This document shows, one piece after another, positions 11,241 through 21,062 of a stretch of DNA of 64,000 nt. A program made the translations under genes and the position numbers. The number at the start of each line of letters is the position of its first letter. The stretch's first letter is position 1. A model generated the notes under the pieces. It saw nothing but the letters and a program-made list of their open reading frames with translations. It was not told the origin of the DNA and searched no databases. This stretch comes from Proteles cristata cristata (lineage: Eukaryota; Chordata; Mammalia; Carnivora; Hyaenidae). The DNA lies in assembly GCA_017311185.1 (NCBI GenBank), contig JAESUZ010002387.1:496001-560000 (forward strand). Reading direction: 5' to 3'.

Positions 11241-12204
11241 CTTCACTGGGGGGAAATGAAAAGTATGGGTTTGAACCAGCCTGAGGCTGCAGTATTGGAG
11301 TGATTTCTAAATGGATTGAGCTGGTGCTGGAGCTTCACTGGCAGGTCAAGAACAGATAGAGACCCAGATATGAGATTCATCTTCCCGGACATGACACTTG
11401 CAGCCATGGGGACAAACAGAACCCCGAAGAAGAAAGGTTGGGGATGGGCTAAGGTGGCTTTGGCCGCACCCCCACTTCTGGGGCGAGAGGAGGAAGGAAA
11501 GACGGAGAGGTTGCTCGGAGGAGGTACCAGTGGAGGTGGATGCCACACTGAAGACCAGAAGGTGCAGGACTGGGGAGAGGCTAGGAGGTGTTGGAGGGGG
11601 GCAGTCAGCGGTGAGGAGGTCAGAGAGATGGAGGAAGAGGAGCGTTTGGAAGGGGCCGCAACGGGCCTGCAAGAGAACGTTAGGGAGAGAGCAAGGCACA
11701 GGCTGTTTTGTCTTAATGTTTCAATAAGTTGGTCATGAGACCAACATGAGACCCAGTTCGTTGGTCCCAAGCTGGTGACAAAACCAGGCTGCAGTTCTTT
11801 TCTGCAACACAATTATTGTGACACGACCTTTGCCGGCTCCTCACCGCACCCCATGCCCTGCGCCGTTGTCCCTGTGTTTCCCAGAATCACAGACGCTGCG
11901 AGGCTCTTCCCCCTCAAGTCCTTCGGCCTCTGGGCAGCACTGGACACCTGCTGCTCATCCTCTCTGCACCCCTGCCTTTTCTCGGGGAGCCCTGCGCCTC
12001 AGGCATCCCCTGCCTCCCAGGGGAGAAGTCCGGCTGCTTCTCAGGCTCGCCGCTCTCCTCTGCAGCCGTGTCGCACCTGGGCTGCGACCTGGGACGTACA
12101 CAGCAGAGCCCTGCCCTCCTCCCCCTGCAACGAGGGAACCGTGGTGCAGAGAAGCAGGGCCAGGGCTGCAGGTGTCTGTAGCACCAGCCACGGGATCCGG
12201 GCAT
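11241..12204. other. GC-richer unique sequence, no gene supported
   Basis: Overlapping frames of up to 189 codons exist on both strands (11243-11812 minus, 11316-11738 plus, 11775-12252 plus). They reflect purine/pyrimidine bias and GC content: the plus strand is G/A-rich at 11450-11690, and frames stay open on both strands at once. No domain is recognised. Confidence 0.45.
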
Positions 12205-12866
12205 CGTGTGTGTGGTGAACACAATATGGCATCTACCCTCTTAAGTTTCTAAGTGTCCGATCCGGTGCTGTTAACTCTGGGCGCATTGTTGTTCCCAGGT
12301 CTCCAGAAGTTACTCATTTTGCAAAACGGAAACTTGATGCCTGTTGATCGCCAATTCCCTGTTCGCTCTTAGCTTCAGCCCCTGGTCATCACCATTCTAC
12401 TCTCTGATTTGACGAATTTGACAATTGTAGACAAGATTTTTTATAAGTAAAATCTCACCATATCCACACTTCTGGGACTGATTTATTTCACTCAGTGTAG
12501 TGGCCATATTACATCCAGCAGGTGCAATTTTTAAGGCCAAATAATATTCCATTGAATGTATACACCGCGTCTTCTCTATCCCGGCATCCGTCAAAGCACA
12601 GTTAGGTTGTTTCCACATTGGGCTGTGTGAGTGATACTGCAGTGAGCACGAGTTCAGGTAACTCTTCAAGACACTTCCTTTCCTTCGGATGTATGCCAGA
12701 AGCGGGACTGCTGGATCATACAGAAGTTCTACTTTTAATTTTAGGGGGACCCTCCGCACTGTTTTCTATAGTGACTGAACTAATTTACAGCCTTCCAGCA
12801 AAGCACAAGAGTTTCAGTTTCTCCACATGCTCACCAACATTTACTGCCTTTTGTTTACCTGATGGC
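12205..12866 (-). mobile_element. L1 3' UTR and ORF2 3' part, antisense
   Basis: Antisense L1: a 3' UTR portion ('gtggtgaacac', 'ctaccctcttaag', 'cagcccctggtcatcaccattctactctctg'), then the ORF2 C-terminal region ('ttattccattgaatgtatac' type with 'gttaggttgtttccacatt', 'gccagaagcgggactgctggatcata', 'ccacatgctcaccaacat'). A 120-codon minus frame (12397-12759) is ORF2-derived. Moderately diverged. Confidence 0.85.
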
Positions 12867-12932
12867 CAAATCAATCTTTTTTCTTCCAACTTTATTGAGA
12901 TATAATTGCCATATAACACTGTGGATGTTTAA

Positions 12933-13154
12933 GCATTTTTTTAAATGATTATTAATTTTTGAAAGACAGAAAGGGACAGAGAGTGAGTGGGGGGAGGGGC
13001 AGAGAGGGAGGGAGACACAGAATCCGAAGCAGATTCCAGGTTCTGGGCTGTCAGCACAAAGCCCAATGCAAGGCTTGAACTCACGAGCTGTGAGATCATG
13101 ACCTGGGCTGAAGTCAGGCATTTAACTAACTAAGCCACCCAGGTGGCCCTAACA
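12933..13154 (-). mobile_element. Felid tRNA-Lys SINE, antisense, with TSD
   Basis: Antisense SINE with 'gacagaaagggacagagagtgag', 'ctgggctgtcagcacaaagcccaatgcaaggcttgaactcacgagctgtgagatcatgacc', and the head end 'aactaagccacccaggtggccc'. An 11-bp TSD (tggatgtttaa) lies at 12922-12932 and 13155-13165, within the L1 3' UTR. Confidence 0.9.
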
Positions 13155-13180
13155 TGGATGTTTAAAGAGTACAACATAGA

Positions 13181-13356
13181 GGGGCCTGTGTGGCCCAGTC
13201 CGTTAAGCATCTGATTCTTGATTTCAGCTCAGTCTTGATCTCACGGTTCATAGGATTGATAGCACAGAGTCTGCTTAAGATTCTCTCTTTCCTCTCTCTC
13301 TGCCTCTCCCCTTATTTGCACCCTCTCTCTTTCAAAATAAATAAACATTTAAAAAA
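13181..13356 (+). mobile_element. Carnivore tRNA-Lys SINE
   Basis: Head 'ggggcctgtgtggcccagtccgttaagcatctgattcttgatttcagctca', a shortened body and an 'aaataaataaacattt' tail. It lies 26 bp after the preceding antisense SINE, in the same L1 3' UTR. No clean TSD seen. Confidence 0.85.
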
Positions 13357-13455
13357 TCAAGTGTACAATGTGATGTGATGATTGGATATATATTTATTGC
13401 ATAATTATAATCATAGTAAGGTTATTTAATACATCCATCATCTCACATAATTACC

Positions 13456-13480
13456 TTTTTCTTTCCTTCCTTCTTTCTTT

Positions 13481-13532
<52 letters not shown>

Positions 13533-13558
13533 TTTTCTTTCTTTCTCTATTTCTTTCT
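13456..13558 (+). repeat. (CTTT)n polypyrimidine microsatellite
   Basis: Long near-perfect CTTT array, purine-only on the other strand, next to the L1 3' UTR piece. A mirror-symmetric polypyrimidine tract of this kind can adopt triplex DNA and is often unstable. Confidence 0.95.
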
Positions 13559-13623
13559 GTAAAACCAAATCATTCTTGAGAAAGAACAAAGCATCATACT
13601 TTCTGATTTCAAAATATATTTCA

Positions 13624-13771
13624 GGGATGCCTGGATGGCTGAGTCAGTTAAGCATCTGACTCTTGGCTTCACTTCAGGTCATGGTCTTACCTTTGGGGAG
13701 ACTGATTCTCTCTCTCCCCCTCTCTCTGATCCTCCCCTGCATGTGCTCCCTCTCTCTCTCAAAAAAAAATT
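13624..13771 (+). mobile_element. Carnivore tRNA-Lys SINE, internally deleted
   Basis: Head 'gggatgcctggatggctgagtcagttaagcatctgactcttgg', then 'caggtcatggtcttac', the B-box half mostly lost, then CT tract and A-rich tail. Followed by an alternating TA/TG tract at about 13772-13804. Confidence 0.85.
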
Positions 13772-13804
13772 TATGTATACATATATATGTATATATATGT
13801 ATAT

Positions 13805-13930
13805 CAAAGCTTCAGTAATTGAAATGGTATAGTATTGGCATAAAGACAGATATATATAGACCAATGGAACAGAATAGGATGCCCAGAAATGAATTCAACA
13901 TATTTCAAATAATTTTCTCAAATCAGGCAA
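13805..13930 (+). mobile_element. L1 ORF2 fragment
   Basis: 'gtatagtattggcataaagacagatatatatagaccaatggaacagaatagg' with 'gcccagaaatgaattcaacatatttc' is the conserved L1 ORF2 segment in sense orientation. It could belong to the same element as the L1 piece at 14876. Confidence 0.8.
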
Positions 13931-14417
13931 AATTTATTTCGGTTGCTTGAGCTCCACCATTGACTAACCCAGCTACCAATATCCCTGAAGGAGCCAGGCT
14001 GGTGGGGCAGCGAGCACTGTGTCCATCACCACCTCCTACAGGCCTTATGCCACCCAGGGGGTCCTGCTCTTCCCTCACTGCAGACCAGATCTCCCTAACG
14101 CCCTGCTGGACAGCCAAGACCAGCCTATAGTTACCCACAGGATGTTTCTAATTGCTGTGTTTAAAAGTAGAGAAAGCTCTACAAAAACCGATGGGTGTAT
14201 CTCTTCTTAAACCCCCAGCAAACCTGAGCCAACTAATTTTGTAAAAACTAATCAAGAGGCTACTTGCCTACCTTTCGACTGAGCTCCACAGCACAGGCAC
14301 CAGTTCTCTCCTTTCCAGCGGCACTTTCCACACGTCCTCACACCTCAGACAAGAGGAAATATTAGCTTTTGCACTTTGAAGGTCTATCATATTTTTTAAT
14401 TTAAAATTAATCTTCAA
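13931..14417. other. Unassigned sequence between two L1 pieces
   Basis: About 490 bp of mixed-composition sequence that is not L1 and not a SINE, lying between ORF2 and downstream L1 parts. Several short frames, none recognised. It may be an unrecognised LTR or other insertion. Confidence 0.4.
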
Positions 14418-14506
14418 TTCTGTGTCTCCCTCTGTCTCTGCCCCTCCCCTGCTCACAGTCTATCTCTCTGTCTCTCAAAGATAAATAAATGTTAGAAAAA
14501 ACTTTT
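14418..14506 (+). mobile_element. Felid SINE 3' part, 5' truncated
   Basis: Only the body end and tail remain: 'attctgtgtctccctctgtctctgcccctcccctgctcacagtc', CT tract and 'aaagataaataaatgtta' tail. Confidence 0.8.
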
Positions 14507-14639
14507 TTAAAAAAGATTAATCTCCAAACATTCAAATTTATATCGAGTAATTTTTGCTCATTCTTTCTTTTTTCTTTAAAATTTTTTTTTCTTTAAACCA
14601 TAGAAACTTTAAATCATAAGAAATGAAAAACACACGTTT

Positions 14640-14857
14640 TGGGGCCTTGGGTGGCCCAGCCTGTTAAGCATCTGACTTCGGCTCAGGTCATGATCTCACG
14701 GTTTGTGGGTACAAGCCCTGCGTCGGGCTCTGTGCTGACAGCTCAGAGCCTGGAGCTGCTTCGGATTCTGTGTCTCCCTCTCTCTCTCTGCCCCTCCTCT
14801 GCTTACACTTTGTCTCTCTCTCTCAAAAATGAATAAAAACATTAAACAAAATTTTTT
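14640..14857 (+). mobile_element. Felid tRNA-Lys SINE with TSD
   Basis: Near full length: head 'ggggccttgggtggcccagcctgttaagcatctgacttcggctcaggtcatgatctcacgg', body 'ctctgtgctgacagctcagagcctggagctgcttcgg', CT tract and A-rich tail. An 18-bp TSD with one mismatch lies at 14622-14639 and 14858-14875 (starts aatgaaaaacaca). Confidence 0.93.
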
Positions 14858-14875
14858 AATGAAAAACACAAGTTT

Positions 14876-15995
14876 CAATTAAACAAAATAAAAGGTCAAT
14901 GTACTGAATGGGAGAAAATATTTGCAAATCACATATGATAAGGGAATATATCCAAAATATACAAAGAACTTTTACAATTCAATAGCAAAAAGAAAAAAAA
15001 ATCTGTTTAAAATGTGGGCAGAGGAGCTGAATAGAGATTTTCCAAAAGCATGCAGAAGACCAACATATACGTGAAAAGGTGCTCAGCATCATTAATCATC
15101 AGGAAAATGCAAATCAAAGCCATAATACCACACTTCCCACTTGTTATAACGGTTATTCTCAAAGAGCGAAAAATAACAGATATTAGCAAGGATGTGCAGT
15201 AAAGGGAACCCTTGTGCACTGCTGGTGGGAATGTAAATTATGTAACTTGGTGCAGCCACTGTGGAAAATAATACAGAGTTTCCTCAAAAAATTAAAAAAC
15301 CGGGCTCCTGTATGATCCAACAGTTCCTCTCTGAGTATCTGGAGACAGAAACACTAACTGGAAGAGATATCTGTACCTCCGTGTTCACTGTAGGATTATT
15401 TACAGCAGCCAGGACACAGAAGCAACCTCAGTGTCCATCAATGGATAAATGAGTAAAGAAAAGGTAGTATATGTACACACAATGGAATATTACTCAGTCA
15501 TAAAAAAAGAATGAAATCTTGCCATTTCCAATAATATTAATGGATATAGAGGATATTATGCTAAGTGAAATAAGTAAGAGAAATACAAATACCATATGAC
15601 ATCATGTATATGTTGTGTCTAAAAAATAATAAAAAGTGAACTCATAGATTCAGAGAACTGATTGGTGGCTGCCAGAGGAAAGGGGTAGGGAGTGGGCAAA
15701 ATGGGTGAAAGGGTCAAAAGGTACAAATTTCGGTTGTAAAGTAAATAAGTCATGACATGTAATGTGCAGCATGGGGATTATAGTGCATCATACTTCACTG
15801 AGTATTTGAAGGGTGCTGACAGAGTAGGTCTTAATAATTCTCATCAGAAAAAAAAATGTCAATATGTATAGTCATAGACATCAACTAGACTTATTATTTG
15901 TTCATCTTACAACACGTACAAATACAAAAACATTATGTTATACAACTGAAACCAATATAATATTGTATGTCAGTTAGATCTCAATTTTCAAAAAG
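14876..15995 (+). mobile_element. L1 3' end (ORF2 end and 3' UTR)
   Basis: Sense L1: 'actgaatgggagaaaatatttgcaaatcacatatgataaggg', 'aaaatgcaaatcaaagccat', 'gtgcactgctggtgggaatgtaaatta', 'cccatttccaataatattaatggatata' region, and the 3' end 'caactgaaaccaatataatattgtatgtcagttagatctcaatttt'. ORF2 is broken by stops and indels. The 13805 fragment probably belongs to it. Confidence 0.88.
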
Positions 15996-16429
15996 GCCTA
16001 GCAGAAATAAAAATAATTAAAATTATGAATGAAACAATATTAACCATAAAAATCAACTCACATAATAACTGGAAAATAGTACCATGTATACAAAGTTTAA
16101 AACTTTGAAAATCTAACAAATATTCTGTTCAAGGATACAAGTATTTATGGTAATAATACAGTAAGGAAAAGCACAAGGATGCTATACACACTTTGCAGGG
16201 TAATCATTACCTGACATGAGAAAGGGATTAGGAACAGGCTCACAATGACATTCAAAGACAATTGTCACCTTCATATAGTAAACCAGGTACTAGGTCCATG
16301 GATTTGTATCGTATCTATTCTTCATAACTTACAATATTTACATTTTTGCATCTACTGATAGTTAATAAAAGTGTCATGGAAGAGATGTAAAGTGCTTCAA
16401 AGGCTACGAAGTCCAGTGTTTCCTCATAA
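15996..16429. other. AT-rich sequence, no assignment
   Basis: AT-rich with no open frame above 60 codons and no confident repeat match. It may be further old L1 or HAL1 sequence too diverged to recognise. Confidence 0.35.
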
Positions 16430-17600
16430 GCTTTCTCCAAGTAGAGATTAGAAATAAAATCGCAAAGAAAACATATTCAAAGATGATATGGCTAAAATAT
16501 GTGCAGAACCGAAAAAATCATAAATCCTCAATTTGAGGAGGAAGATTCAAATCAGGATACATAAATTTACCACTAGATGAAATCACAGGACATCATGACA
16601 AAGAAGCATTCTTAAAAGCATTCAAAGAAAAAAAGTCTAACTTCAACAAATGGAAATTGTGATGGCCAACATTACAACAGCAGAAGGTAAGACAGAAAAC
16701 AGGAGAAAAATGTCTTCGAAGTGCTGGCAGACATATACAGAACCTAGAATTCTGTACCCAGACAAGCGATTTTTCCAGAATGTGGCCTCAATAAGACCAT
16801 CTTAGATAAACAAAAACTTAAGCCATGTCACTACTAACATACCTTCATTAGAAGACCTGCTTAAGAATATATTCATGGGAAAAGAATAAAATCTGAAACC
16901 AGAAGGAAAGCTGGCATTGCAGAAGAAATGAGATTCTCAAATTTAAAGTTAAATGCAATGCATCGCTATTTGGTGTGGATTAAAAAACAAACAAACAGAT
17001 GGGGCTCCTGGGTGGCTTAGTCGGTTAAGCGTCCGACTTTCGCTTAGGTCATGATCTCGCGGTTCGTGGGTTCGAGCCCCGCGTCGGGCTCTGTGCCGAC
17101 TGCCAGCTCAGAGCCTGGAGCCTGTTTCAGTCTGTGACTCCCTCTCTCTCTGACCCTCCCCTGCTCACGCTGTCTCTCTCTCTCTCTCCTAGAAATAAAT
17201 AAAAATATTTAAACAAACAAACAAACGGAGAGGTCAAACACTGAGAGAAAAAGAACATGAAAGACAGAAGTGATGCATCAAAGGTGATGTGTTGTAGGCT
17301 CCTTGACTGTTCAGGATCTTCCTAAACAATACAGCTAACAGCTGTTCATGGACATTAGACTTTATGATTCTAAGCACACATGTTAAAGTTTTAAGGGTGG
17401 CTACAAGAAGAATAGAAATATAATGCGTATGCAACTTCCAAGTAATAGAGAGAAGGTAGAGGGGAGTGGTAAAACGACAGAAGCAAGAAAATGGGGGATT
17501 GGGGACAGAGGGGAGGAGAACCCGGATTAGATGGCAGAGATTTAATCAAATACTTGAAGAATTATAATAAAAATGGGCTTACCAATTAAAAGACTAAAAG
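16430..17600 (+). mobile_element. HAL1/L1-ORF1-like fragment, split by a SINE
   Basis: 'agaacctagaattctgtacccagacaagcgatttt', 'cttagataaacaaaaactta', 'ttagaagacctgcttaagaatatattcatgggaaaagaataaaatctgaaaccagaagg' resemble the HAL1/L1 ORF1-derived repeat. After the SINE, sequence ending 'ataataaaaatgggcttaccaattaaaagactaaaag' resembles its 3' part. Family assignment is tentative. Confidence 0.55.
17001..17212 (+). mobile_element. Felid tRNA-Lys SINE, youngest-looking head
   Basis: The best-preserved copy here. The pol III A box (tggcttagtcgg, 17013-17024) and B box (ggttcgagccc, 17069-17079) both match tRNA promoter consensus, and CpGs survive in the 'gcgtcgggctctgtgccgac' region, suggesting recent insertion. 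The flanks share a CAAA-rich duplication (16984-17000 and after 17212), so the exact tail/TSD border is blurred. Confidence 0.94.
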
Positions 17601-17637
17601 TAAGAGATTTGATTTTTATAAAATAGCAATTTCGCAA

Positions 17638-18375
17638 CAACCAATAGAATTTAGGACACATACCCTTTTGACCCAGCAATTGCACTTACGCACATACAAA
17701 CAGGAGCATGTACAAGAATGTTAATTGCCACATTGTTTGCAATAGCAAATACATTGGAGAAGATCTAAATGTCCATCACCAGAGGCATTGATTAATACAC
17801 TGTGGATTTGCTCACACAGTGGAATGTTATTCTGCAATTAAAATGAATGAGCTAGCTAGAGCAACATCTATCAACATGAACTATTTCAAAACCGTAACAT
17901 TGATTGAGAAAATCAAGTTGCAAAAGTATACAGAGAATATCACACCATTTTATACGTTCACAAATATGCAACACAATAGTAGGTATTGTTCAAAACGTAC
18001 ATTCAGAGAGAATAGAAGCCTAGAATCCTATGTGGGGATACTAAACAATAAATTCAGACAGTTGTTTCCTTTGGGTTGTAAAGGAAGAGAAATGGGATCA
18101 AAGCCTTCAACTATATTATAATCTATAATATTTTCTTTAAATAAAGTTGTAGATTATATAATAAAATTTATTTATTTTATAAAATTGATAAAAGAAAAAA
18201 TCCATTGGAAAAGTAGTAAAACACTTTAGACCTAATGGAATGTGGTGGAAGTTATCATCAAGATACTGTGTGTGATTATTACCTGCAATTATGTATTATT
18301 TGCCAAATATAGTATTATTTAGTGTGCTTTTCTGCATGATTTAAAACTTTTCTATTGAAATAAATAATGTCATAA
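17638..18375 (+). mobile_element. Old L1 3' end fragment
   Basis: Sense L1: 'cccttttgacccagcaattgcactt', 'aaatgtccatcaccagaggcattgattaatacactgtgg', 'gtggaatgttattctgcaattaaaatgaatgagct', followed by an old-type 3' UTR and 'aaacttttctattgaaataaata'. A 100-codon frame at 17819-18121 is L1-derived. Confidence 0.8.
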
Positions 18376-18900
18376 GAACTGAAGCTTTAAAAAAAAACCT
18401 AGCTTTACTCTTGCATTCAGGTGAAGAAAAACATACCTAGTATTTCCGTGAATTTACACGGGACATGAGAGTGGAAAGCCAGCAGTGCCCTTGCTTCAAG
18501 AACTTAATACAGTGGGTAAGATGTCATATGACAGATGCAGTTCAAGAGCTAAGCATGGGACACCACAAAAACAGAAACAAGAAATAAATATCTGACAGAG
18601 CGAGTTTCTAATAAATAATTGATGAATGAATGGAAAATACTGAGTGGGAAGGAAGCTGGGAGAAGTCAAATATAAATATAAGCTTATATATTCCAGATAC
18701 TGGGAAATTATAAAACGTTAAAATAAATCAACCAGACTGGTGAGTCTAGAGTGACGTAGACTTCCAAGCGAGAATGGGGGCCGAGTCATTTGCTGATTTG
18801 GAAGGACAGCAGGCGGCAGATCAGAGGACAAGAGAAAAATCATCGGGAATAAAGACCTTCTACTGCGGTCCATCTACAGACGCCCAAGCAGTAAACAACT
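18376..18900. other. Unique sequence, no gene seen
   Basis: AT-rich, without recognised repeats or coding signal apart from a chance 70-codon frame running into the next SINE. Confidence 0.45.
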
Positions 18901-19101
18901 CGGGCGCCTGGCAGCTCAGTCCGACTGCGGCTCAGGTCACCATCTCACAGTTCGTGGGCTCGAGCCCGCGTCGGGCCCTGTGCTGACAGCTCGGGGCCTG
19001 GATGGAACGGGCTTTGGATTCTACATCTCCCTCTCTGACCCTCCCCCTCCTCTGCTCTCTCTCTCTCTTCCAAGTACATAAACATGAAAAAAAAAATTTT
19101 T
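18901..19101 (+). mobile_element. Felid tRNA-Lys SINE
   Basis: Head 'gggcgcctggcagctcagtccgactgcggctcaggtcaccatctcacag' with a small deletion after the A box; the B-box region 'cgtgggctcgagcccgcgtcgggccctgtgctgacagctcgggg' is well kept. The tail leads straight into a long CT tract. Confidence 0.9.
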
Positions 19102-19106
19102 AATAG

Positions 19107-19335
19107 TAAATGAGTCTCTTTCCCATTCTCTCTCATTCTCTCTTTCTCTCTCTCTATCATTCTCTCTCTCCCATTCTCTCTTCCATTCTCTCTCTCTCTT
19201 TCTCTCTCTTTCTCTATCATTCTTTCTCCCTCCCTCTTTCTCTCTCTCTCTCATTCTCTCTTTCTGTCTCTATCATTCTCTCTCTCTTTCTCTCTCTTTC
19301 TCTACCATTCTCTTTCTCTCTCTCTCTCGCACACA
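19107..19335 (+). repeat. CT-rich polypyrimidine tract, 229 bp
   Basis: Nearly pure pyrimidine strand built from TCTC, TTTC and ATTC units in irregular higher-order alternation. It directly follows a SINE tail and was probably seeded by the SINE's own (CT)n. Frames of 70-93 codons on both strands here (Ser/Leu/Phe on plus, Arg/Glu on minus) are artefacts. Confidence 0.95.
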
Positions 19336-19962
19336 CACAATGGATTGCGGCAGGAAAAGAGGTCAGGGAAATGATGTTATGCTGCTCATAAATTATAAAA
19401 TAGCTCTCCTCAAAGTACAACCTTAGCATTTTAACTCATCAAAAGCTATCACATTCAATCAGCTTCCTGGCAAGTGACTGCACCCCGTCTGGCTCCCTGA
19501 GCTGCCTCCCACCAAGCCCTACCCCAGGCACCCTGCTTGCTGGGATTCATGTAACGTGGGGGCTCAGGAGAGCCATTCAACACCGGAGCTGAGACAGAGA
19601 TGCAAGTCCCTTAAAAATCCAACAATAATTGACACTTTAAATACATGTGTAATTAGGAAATAAATAGTGTAGATCAATTGTTTCGATGACCACCGACTAC
19701 CTCTCATCATTGCTGTGGACTTAAAAACGCTGATTTCATAAAGCAGCAGCTTTTCCTGTCGTTGTATTCTTGTAAGGGGAATGACTATGTGCTCCTGCTT
19801 CAATTGTCCGTCTTCCAAGTGCCCTGAAGACGTGCGAGGGCCCACAGGCTGCACCTGCCACCAGCCTGGTCACACCTGCCCGCCCCCCCCCACCCCTCAC
19901 TGTAACCGCTGTCTCAGCAGATGCTCGATTTCTCTTCCTCCTTGAGAACTCCAAACACAGGC
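19336..19962. other. Unique sequence, no gene seen
   Basis: Includes a C-run at about 19883-19893 and two minus frames (96 and 82 codons) without recognised similarity. Confidence 0.45.
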
Positions 19963-20012
19963 CTGTGCTCTGTCTCTGTCTCAAAAATAAATAAACAAAA
20001 AAATTTAAAGAA
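19963..20012 (+). mobile_element. SINE tail remnant
   Basis: Only 'ctgtgctctgtctctgtctcaaaaataaataaac' plus an A-rich tail remains, a severely 5'-truncated felid SINE directly upstream of a complete copy. Confidence 0.75.
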
Positions 20013-20019
20013 AAAAATA

Positions 20020-20235
20020 GGGGCGCCTGGGTGTCTCAGTTGGTTAAGCCTCTGACTTCGGCTCAAGTCATGATCTCACAGTTGGTGGGTTGGACCCCCG
20101 CCTAGGGCCCTGTGCTGACAGCTCAGAGCCTGGAGCCTGGTTCAAATTCTGTGCCCTCTCTCTCTGCCCCTCCCCTGCTCGTGCTCTGTCCCTCTCTGTC
20201 TCAAAAATAAACAATAAAAAAATTATTTAAAAAAT
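20020..20235 (+). mobile_element. Felid tRNA-Lys SINE
   Basis: Full-length copy: 'ggggcgcctgggtgtctcagttggttaagcctctgacttcggctcaagtcatgatctcacag', body 'gccctgtgctgacagctcagagcctggagcctgg', CT tract and A-rich tail. Its target was the A-rich tail of the SINE remnant before it. Confidence 0.94.
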
Positions 20236-20875
20236 AAGGAAAAGAAAAAGAAAAAAGAAAACTCCGAGCCCAGGTCAGCACTGGTGCTCCTTAATATTCT
20301 ATTGACTTTTCCTTATGAGCCCCATAAAAGGTGTCTCTTAGGAATTGTCATTACTCAAATTACAAAAATGTTACGAATTAGAAAACTGCATAGGAAACCT
20401 TCCCAAGATATACGTGCATTCACTTCACAGTATCATTTTCCTAATGTTCGTGCATGACAGTGGAGCTCTTAAAACGATGAAAGAGAAACACTGAAAGATA
20501 TTGTGAATTCAGTCTTCTCCTGAAACTCTACTTTCGTCACCTAAATGGTACCCACTGATTTCTGTTTCTACTGGAATCAAGATCTTTACTTCTATTTGAA
20601 ATGTTTGAAGTTGCTTTACAAAAAGACTAGACATTTAAAACAGAACGCAGCATACGTAACATAGTTTATCACATTAACTTAAGGCTCAATGGAAGTATCC
20701 CACAACAGTGAAAATCATTAGGACAGGTTGAAATCACCCTCTTACTCACTCATACTGTTTTTCAACATTTTTCTGAACAAAGAATTCAGTATCTTTTCAG
20801 TGACCTAGAGTTGATTTAAGATTCTGATTAACTAGAGTTCACTTCTCCAAGAGATCTATTGTAATCAGAGATTGA
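20236..20875. other. AT-rich unique sequence
   Basis: No nameable repeat and no open frame above 60 codons. Confidence 0.45.
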
Positions 20876-21062
20876 TAGCATTTCAGAGCTAAAGTCTGTC
20901 ATAGAGGCCAACCAGTCAAATGTCCTACATTAACAGACTGAGAAACTGAGGCTCAGGGAAGTTCAGAGCTTTGTCAATATCCCATAACTGGTCAGTGGCA
21001 GACAAGAGCCAAACTTTACCTTCAGTCCAGGGCTTGGTTTGTGCCACTGAACTTCACCCTTA
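20876..21062 (-). mobile_element. MIR-like ancient SINE, antisense
   Basis: 'tcatagaggccaaccagtcaaatgtcctacattaacagactgagaaactgaggctcagggaagttcagagctttgtcaatatcccataactggtcagtggcagacaagagccaaact' follows the antisense MIR-type core. Confidence 0.65.

Larger units (their letters stand above)
12880..13458 (-). mobile_element. L1 3' UTR terminal part, antisense, split by two SINEs
   Basis: Begins with the antisense L1 terminal motif 'aactttattgagatataattgccatataacact' and resumes after the SINEs as 'gtgtacaatgtgatgtgatgattggatatatatttattgcataattataatcatagtaaggttatttaatacatccatcatctcacataatt'. In a normal antisense L1 this part would precede, not follow, the piece at 12205. Confidence 0.8.

Noticed and set aside
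11243..11812. 189-codon minus frame, with 109-140-codon plus frames on the same DNA
   Set aside because: Open on both strands because of purine/pyrimidine bias and GC content; no domain, no splice context, no recognisable homology.
17013..17079. tRNA-like A and B boxes that could suggest a tRNA gene
   Set aside because: They belong to the tRNA-Lys-derived SINE head; there is no intact cloverleaf with acceptor stem, and the body and tail of the SINE follow.
19110..19391. Ser/Leu/Phe-rich frame and opposing Arg/Glu-rich frames
   Set aside because: Direct translation of a CT-type simple repeat.
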